Shown here: positions 59,111-64,000 of the stretch, piece by piece
Layout of the letters: every line of letters starts with the position of its first letter
Position numbering within the stretch: the stretch's first letter is position 1
NCBI GenBank assembly: GCA_030549495.1
Contig: JAUIRK010000220.1
Location: forward strand, 124,001 to 188,000
Source: Nectonema munidae
Taxonomy: Eukaryota > Nematomorpha > Nectonematoida > Nectonematidae
Reading direction: 5' to 3'
DNA: 64,000 nt
The notes under the pieces: generated by a model
What the model was told of the DNA's origin: nothing
Seen by the model: the letters and a program-made list of their open reading frames with translations, nothing else
The model's database searches: none
Position numbers and translations under genes: made by a program

Positions 59111-59974
59111 TTTTTAGCCCTGACGAAAGACTTTTGCTTGAGCATGCTTTAGGAATTTCACGAGGACATGTGGAAGAAAGATTGTCTGCCTGCCAGATTG
59201 GATCGTTGAATTTATTGTGCAGTTAGTTGGATACATTAGAATGCAAGAAATTATATTCGATGATGAAGTCTGATGAGAACGAGTGCAATTAAAAAAATTC
59301 TAGCAATCAGGTAAGCTAGTATATGGATTTGAATCAAGACACGAGCATATACTTACCAATCAAATTAGCGGACAACTGAGACCTGCTTTTGTTTCTAAAG
59401 GATATTGTGAATAATACATTTTTCAACACATAAATTTTTTTTAAATTTTTTTGTATTACACTCGTCTTAATAAAAACTTTTTTAAGCCATCAAACACCGT
59501 ATTCCTGACAATCTTTTTTTTTCATTAAAATAATTTATATTATGTTTAATTCAGACCTAATAAAGATATATTGATAGAATCAAAAATAAATTTGTCGTCT
59601 ACATTCACAAGATTGTTGAGTTTCTAGCAGTTTACTACAAAGATATCCAGCATTTGTTCTCTAATCCTTGTTCTGTATAAAGAAACGTGCTTATAAATCA
59701 AATCAACGCATCCCATGTATTTATTATACTCAGACAAACTTTTGGAATTTTTACGTTTGTCTTTTTAGTTTCCCGTGAGTAGCGAATTGCATTACCCATT
59801 GGAAAAACTGTGCTGTAGTTTGTAGCGACATACACAGGAGTATTAGCATTCCATTTTGCTATAAAAGTTCTGTTTGTATGTTCAAATCGATAATAATCAA
59901 GGAAATCTCCTTTTCTTCTTCATTTTTTTATAAGAAATCAGTGGACATTTTTAGTCCGATTTTCCCTAACCCAT

Positions 59975-60109
59975 TTAATAATCCGTTAACGCCCATGTCG
60001 ACTATAGTCGACTTTACAAAAATAAAATCGTCTGCGTTTATCAAAGCTCTTACAAATCTTCTGCTTTACATTAGATATCGTCTGATTATTCTGGTCGTTA
60101 ACGGGTTAA
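59975..60109. mobile_element. piggyBac-type MITE, family 2, inserted in a family 1 MITE
   Basis: TTAA at 59975-59978, then taatccgttaacgcccatg; right end ggtcgttaacggg-TTAA at 60106-60109. The flanks (taacccatTTAA to the left, TTAAgaccaagcaaag to the right) are the two parts of a family 1 MITE end, so family 2 went into the TTAA within it. Confidence 0.88.
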
Positions 60110-60227
60110 GACCAAGCAAAGCAGACGATATCTAAAAAACGCAGACGATTTATATTCAAAGTCATTGAAAAAAGCAGACGAAGATGAAATTACTTATGTT
60201 CCAAAATAGGAACATTGGTCGTAAATG
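60106..60227. mobile_element. piggyBac-type MITE, family 1, copy D (main part)
   Basis: Continues from TTAAGACCAAGCAAAGCAG to aacattggtcgtaaatg. Its first bases (aacccatttaa) are at 59968-59978, across the family 2 insert. The right terminal ggg-TTAA is lost (ctaatt instead). Confidence 0.88.
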
Positions 60228-63200
60228 CTAATTGCACCTGTTATCCTGATATTTCTATCGCTTAAAAGTTTTAGTATTTTTAGGCATGTGAAAAAATTGT
60301 CAAAAAATATTTTATAATTTGTGATTGCATCTTTATTTGTAATAGATGTCAAATATTTTATAACTTCACTTACTCCTTTTTCTCTAGAAGCTTGATTCGT
60401 GAAATACTAATCATTTTCTTTCTCAAAAGATACTCAAAATAGGAATATTGTGTTTTACAACTTTTGTAGGAAGTAATATAACACTAGATACATGCGTCTT
60501 TCTGGAGCTAATTTGAATGTGTGTGTTCATATGGTATATGCATAGATTTAAATGCCTTCAAGTTATATTTCTCTTGCTTGAGAGACTGAAGAAGTAAAAA
60601 CAGTCTGATTGCTTCAATGGGTGTCTATCATATTTTCTTTACTGATTGACATTTCGATAATCACTCTCCACATTTCTTCTATTGAAACAAATTTTTTAAG
60701 TGTATATAAGCGTCTTCGTTTTCATTTTTTCACTGATTGACAAGGTGAGTCTTTCATTTGAAGTTCTAACAATTGTAGTTTATTAGTCCCTACTTGGTGT
60801 TTATGTTTTAACATATGATTCATAAACATCAAATTTCTTAATTAGTATTCCTTTAAAACTTCGTTTTTAAATCAATGTTTAATTGAAGGGTGCATGACAA
60901 GATTTATTAATAACTTATTTTTATTGGTGCCTGTTCAAAACTTTCAAAAACCAAAACGGCCGAAGCCGAAAGGTTCGAAAATCAGAATTATTTAGGAATA
61001 TTCTTTATAATTAATTCATATTTTAGAAATGAAAATAGACTCTCCATGAATATATATTTGTTAACATAAATGAAAATAAATCTTCAAACCCATTTGCCAT
61101 TTTCGAATGTTTTGATCTGTGGACGTTTCAATTTTGACCCTTTTGAGTCGTGATTTTTATTAATGTTTTTGAAAACTCTTTGATTCTGTCATCATCTAGA
61201 CTAGATATTCTAGCTAGATGAACTACTTTATTGTATTTTGTGCGAACTTTTTTAATTAAGAAGTTTAATGAATGACAAACTGCATGGAGTAATCCTTTAC
61301 TTCATAGCAACGCTAATCAAAAAATTTAAACGCATATATACGCTATTTAGATTTCAAAAAAGAATTGAGCGTAAGAAAAAAGCTTATGGTTTTTTAATAA
61401 AGTATTGTGTTTTTTATTATTAGAGTTTTTTTTTAATTTTGTTGAAGAAGATAAACATTAATTTAAAAAAAAATACCATGAGGGACATTGCTTTTATTCC
61501 AATTTTTTTTGAACAATAATAAAAATTTTTAATAAAACAATATCGATAGTTATTGCTAAATAATTTTGATAAATGATTATTGTCAGATTAAATATATACA
61601 CTTATCATGCAAAATTAAACTCATAAGAAAACAGAAATAAAATTCTCTTTTTACTATAGAATATTTTTAAATGTTTTATCCCTCAATTTACCCCCAGCTA
61701 AAGAGGTTCTGAATTCACCCCTGAGCACATTTATGTAAAGAGAATGAAAGTATAATTAAAATGCACATTACCACTCTCAGGTTGATGTATTTTAACTACA
61801 AAAATCAATTTTACTTTTTGAACAATCAAATGAAAAATTGATAAATCTTTGGAAGCATAAATATCTTCGCAATTACTTTTTCAACTAACTCCGTCACAGC
61901 AAACATTTCTTTGCCTTTTGTTTATTACAAGATTCTCATTTATAATTTTTATATCCATATAATAAGGACTTTCTTGTCGAAAACGTTTGGAGGAATAAAT
62001 TTGTTAAAATGTCAGCATAACAATTTTAAATTTATCTTATTTTTACTAGCTGAATGATTGACTGATCTATAAAAAAAAATTATCCATCACCAAATGAATT
62101 TACATTTTTTTTCCAAAGTAAACTTTTTCTGAATAATCTTTATGTGAAAGCAGTGCAAATGGAAATATGCAGGGTATTGCTCGTATTACCAAAGCGACAG
62201 TATCTCATATCATCTCAGGAACATAAATTGACATTCTTTTTTGAGAAAATTAAATTACATTTGCTTCACGCCTCCTTGGTATGTTCAAAATTCGCGGATA
62301 ATTGTGAGAAAAGAGGAAGATTTAAGTAAAGAATTTATTTTTTTACAAGTTCAAACACATTTTATAACTCACAAATTGATATTAAATGAAAGAAAGTAGG
62401 TATAAATTTATATTTAAATAAGGAAATCGGTGAAAATGATGGTCATCATGATGTAAATTGTATGTGTCTATCAATCAAACCAAGTATAGGGTGGATGAGA
62501 GGAAGTTTGAACAACGAAGCTTGAGTATACATGAATATATGATGAAGATATAAAAATAATTTTACGCGAGTGTGTGTCATGTTTTAGTATTTATTTACAA
62601 CGCAAGTTGTATGTATTTCTTTCGAAGGGGTAGAAAATGAGTTGATGTCTTTGTTACGTTTGCTTGCTTCCATATCAAAATTTGTGGCTTCTATAAAATT
62701 ATAATTAAACAATTTTTGAAAAAATTTGTAAAAATAGGATCTGAGTAAGTTAAAACCCAGTGCCCCTATAAGTAAAAATAATTATTTAATAAAAATAATT
62801 CATTTTTTTCTTCATTTTTTGATTCATTTAATAAAAAGGAATCAGACAATTTGTCTTTAAAATTCCCGTCCTCAAAAGATAAAGCAGAATTTCCCAAATT
62901 AATCGATATTTATTCTTGGGTTTGGTGGATTGTGAGAATTTTTTCCAAGCCAATAATTCCAAGTAATAAAGTCAATAAAAATATTTTTTAGGTCTAATAA
63001 AATGTCAAAGATATATTTTGTGTAAAACTGTTTTTAGAAGACTAAAAAATGTCTATTAATGATTTAATTTTCATCATAAATTTCTTTTTGATTTTGTTGT
63101 TGAATAAAAATCTGAAATAAATTAAGAAAAATATAAAAATAAATGTTCGAATAAAACTTTCTTTAAAAAATTTCGAAGATACATTCTTTATAGCGCGAAT

Positions 63201-64000
63201 AAAAGTCAATAAAGTAAAAAAAAAACCTTGAAAAAACAAAAAATCTTTGTGAACAAATTTTAAACTAGTTTGAACTATTTTCTCCTCTTTTTTGGAATTT
63301 TTTAGGTTAATTTAAAAACTAACCAAAAATATTAAATATTATTTTAAAACTAAAAGAGGGTTTTTAATTAAAAAAAAACTTCAAATTTAAGTCAAAAATT
63401 TTCTGCAATAGATAAAAAAAGTCAACATTTTTTGATTATAAAGTCAAAAAATAATTTTTTTTAGGTCCAAAATGTTTGCCCTGTTTATAACCATTCACAT
63501 TTATTTTTTTTCAGTAACTAGGGAACAAATGTAGACAACAAAAAGTGATTTCTATTTATTTATGAAGAATTGTGTTTATACAGATGAAATTTAGCACCAA
63601 TTTCATTTATTTGTACACTTCCGAAATATTCCATGAAGAGAGGAGGTAAATGATAATTATTGGTAAACAAAATTTACACCAAAAATTAAAAAAGCGACAT
63701 GTCTACAAACGTAGACAGCTTCTCAGTATCTTAACTTTACTAATTAACTGTTTATTTTTCACATATTGATCTTCATCAATATCATGCAAGCATTAGATGT
63801 TCTAAACTATGCTTGTGTACACACATTAATTATTTTTTCGTAACAGTGTTGGTTTTCTTTGTTTATACTTCAATATTCCTTCCTTCCATTTTTGTCTATC
63901 CTATGATTTTTTTCATCATCATGTTTCTACGCAAGTCTTTTTTCTTAAATTAAGCAATCTTTTCAAGATAAATGAACACAAATGAGGGCGTAAACATCTA
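60228..64000. other. AT-rich stretch, nothing convincing
   Basis: Short minus-strand frames at 61080-61330 (VCHSLNFLIKKVRTKYNKVV) faintly resemble a hAT core, and 60953-60980 (cggccgaagccgaaaggttcg) resembles a hAT-type MITE end. Neither is supported by a partner end or catalytic block. No gene, RNA or clear repeat otherwise. Confidence 0.3.

Noticed and set aside
59100-59225. Plus-strand stretch reading SPDERLLLEHALGISRGHVE
   Set aside because: Looks protein-like but has no family match, and lies opposite a decayed piggyBac; too short to call.
61080-61330. hAT-core-like minus-strand stretch
   Set aside because: Only a faint similarity to the C-x-H-xLN region; no catalytic block and no terminus.

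Overview
The window is visibly AT-rich animal DNA with long introns, short GT-AG splice signals and a very high load of decayed transposons. The two host genes are conserved in animals, and the repeats (hAT, MULE, piggyBac, pogo/Tigger, LINE, tRNA-like SINE) suit an arthropod. A crustacean such as a caligid copepod is my guess, not something the sequence proves. No rRNA, tRNA, CRISPR or bacterial operon structure is seen.

Host genes. (1) A large gene on the minus strand fills positions 6439-33391. I recovered eight exons whose phases all agree; read right to left they align (from memory) with residues from about 70 to 620 of RALGAPB, the non-catalytic beta subunit of the Ral GTPase-activating complex. 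The first ~70 residues were not found to the right of 33391. The C-terminal half with the RapGAP-like domain should lie left of position 1. A weak ninth exon is possible at 2005-2088. (2) TM2D2 (Drosophila amaretto), a small intact intronless reading frame, is at 54667-55302 on the plus strand.

Layout. 1-1398: pogo/Tigger remnant. 3550-5640: decayed piggyBac. 6439-33391: RALGAPB exons, with introns holding a near-complete MULE with 9-bp target duplications (7558-9170), hAT MITEs (10566-11032, 15725-16574), an internally deleted Tigger (12391-13212), a foldback element with almost identical arms (18885-20145), a block of local duplications (20262-22620), a ZMYM1-like hAT fossil (26700-27720) and a 4-kb hAT (28871-32855) that carries nested TTAA MITEs in its transposase gene. 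33392-50884: LINE, SINE and MULE pieces, a second hAT with a MULE inside it, and a 5-kb inverted-repeat pair. 50885-53555: second foldback copy and another hAT. 54202-55302: MITE and TM2D2. 56280-60227: LINE reverse transcriptase, a second piggyBac and nested MITEs. 60228-64000: nothing convincing.

The most interesting patterns are: three MULE-type elements of unrelated sequence that share a 9-bp target duplication, a GG-like end and terminal arrays of ~12-17-bp repeated words; a piggyBac-type MITE whose own end contains the TTAA target, so copies insert into each other; and the two foldback elements.
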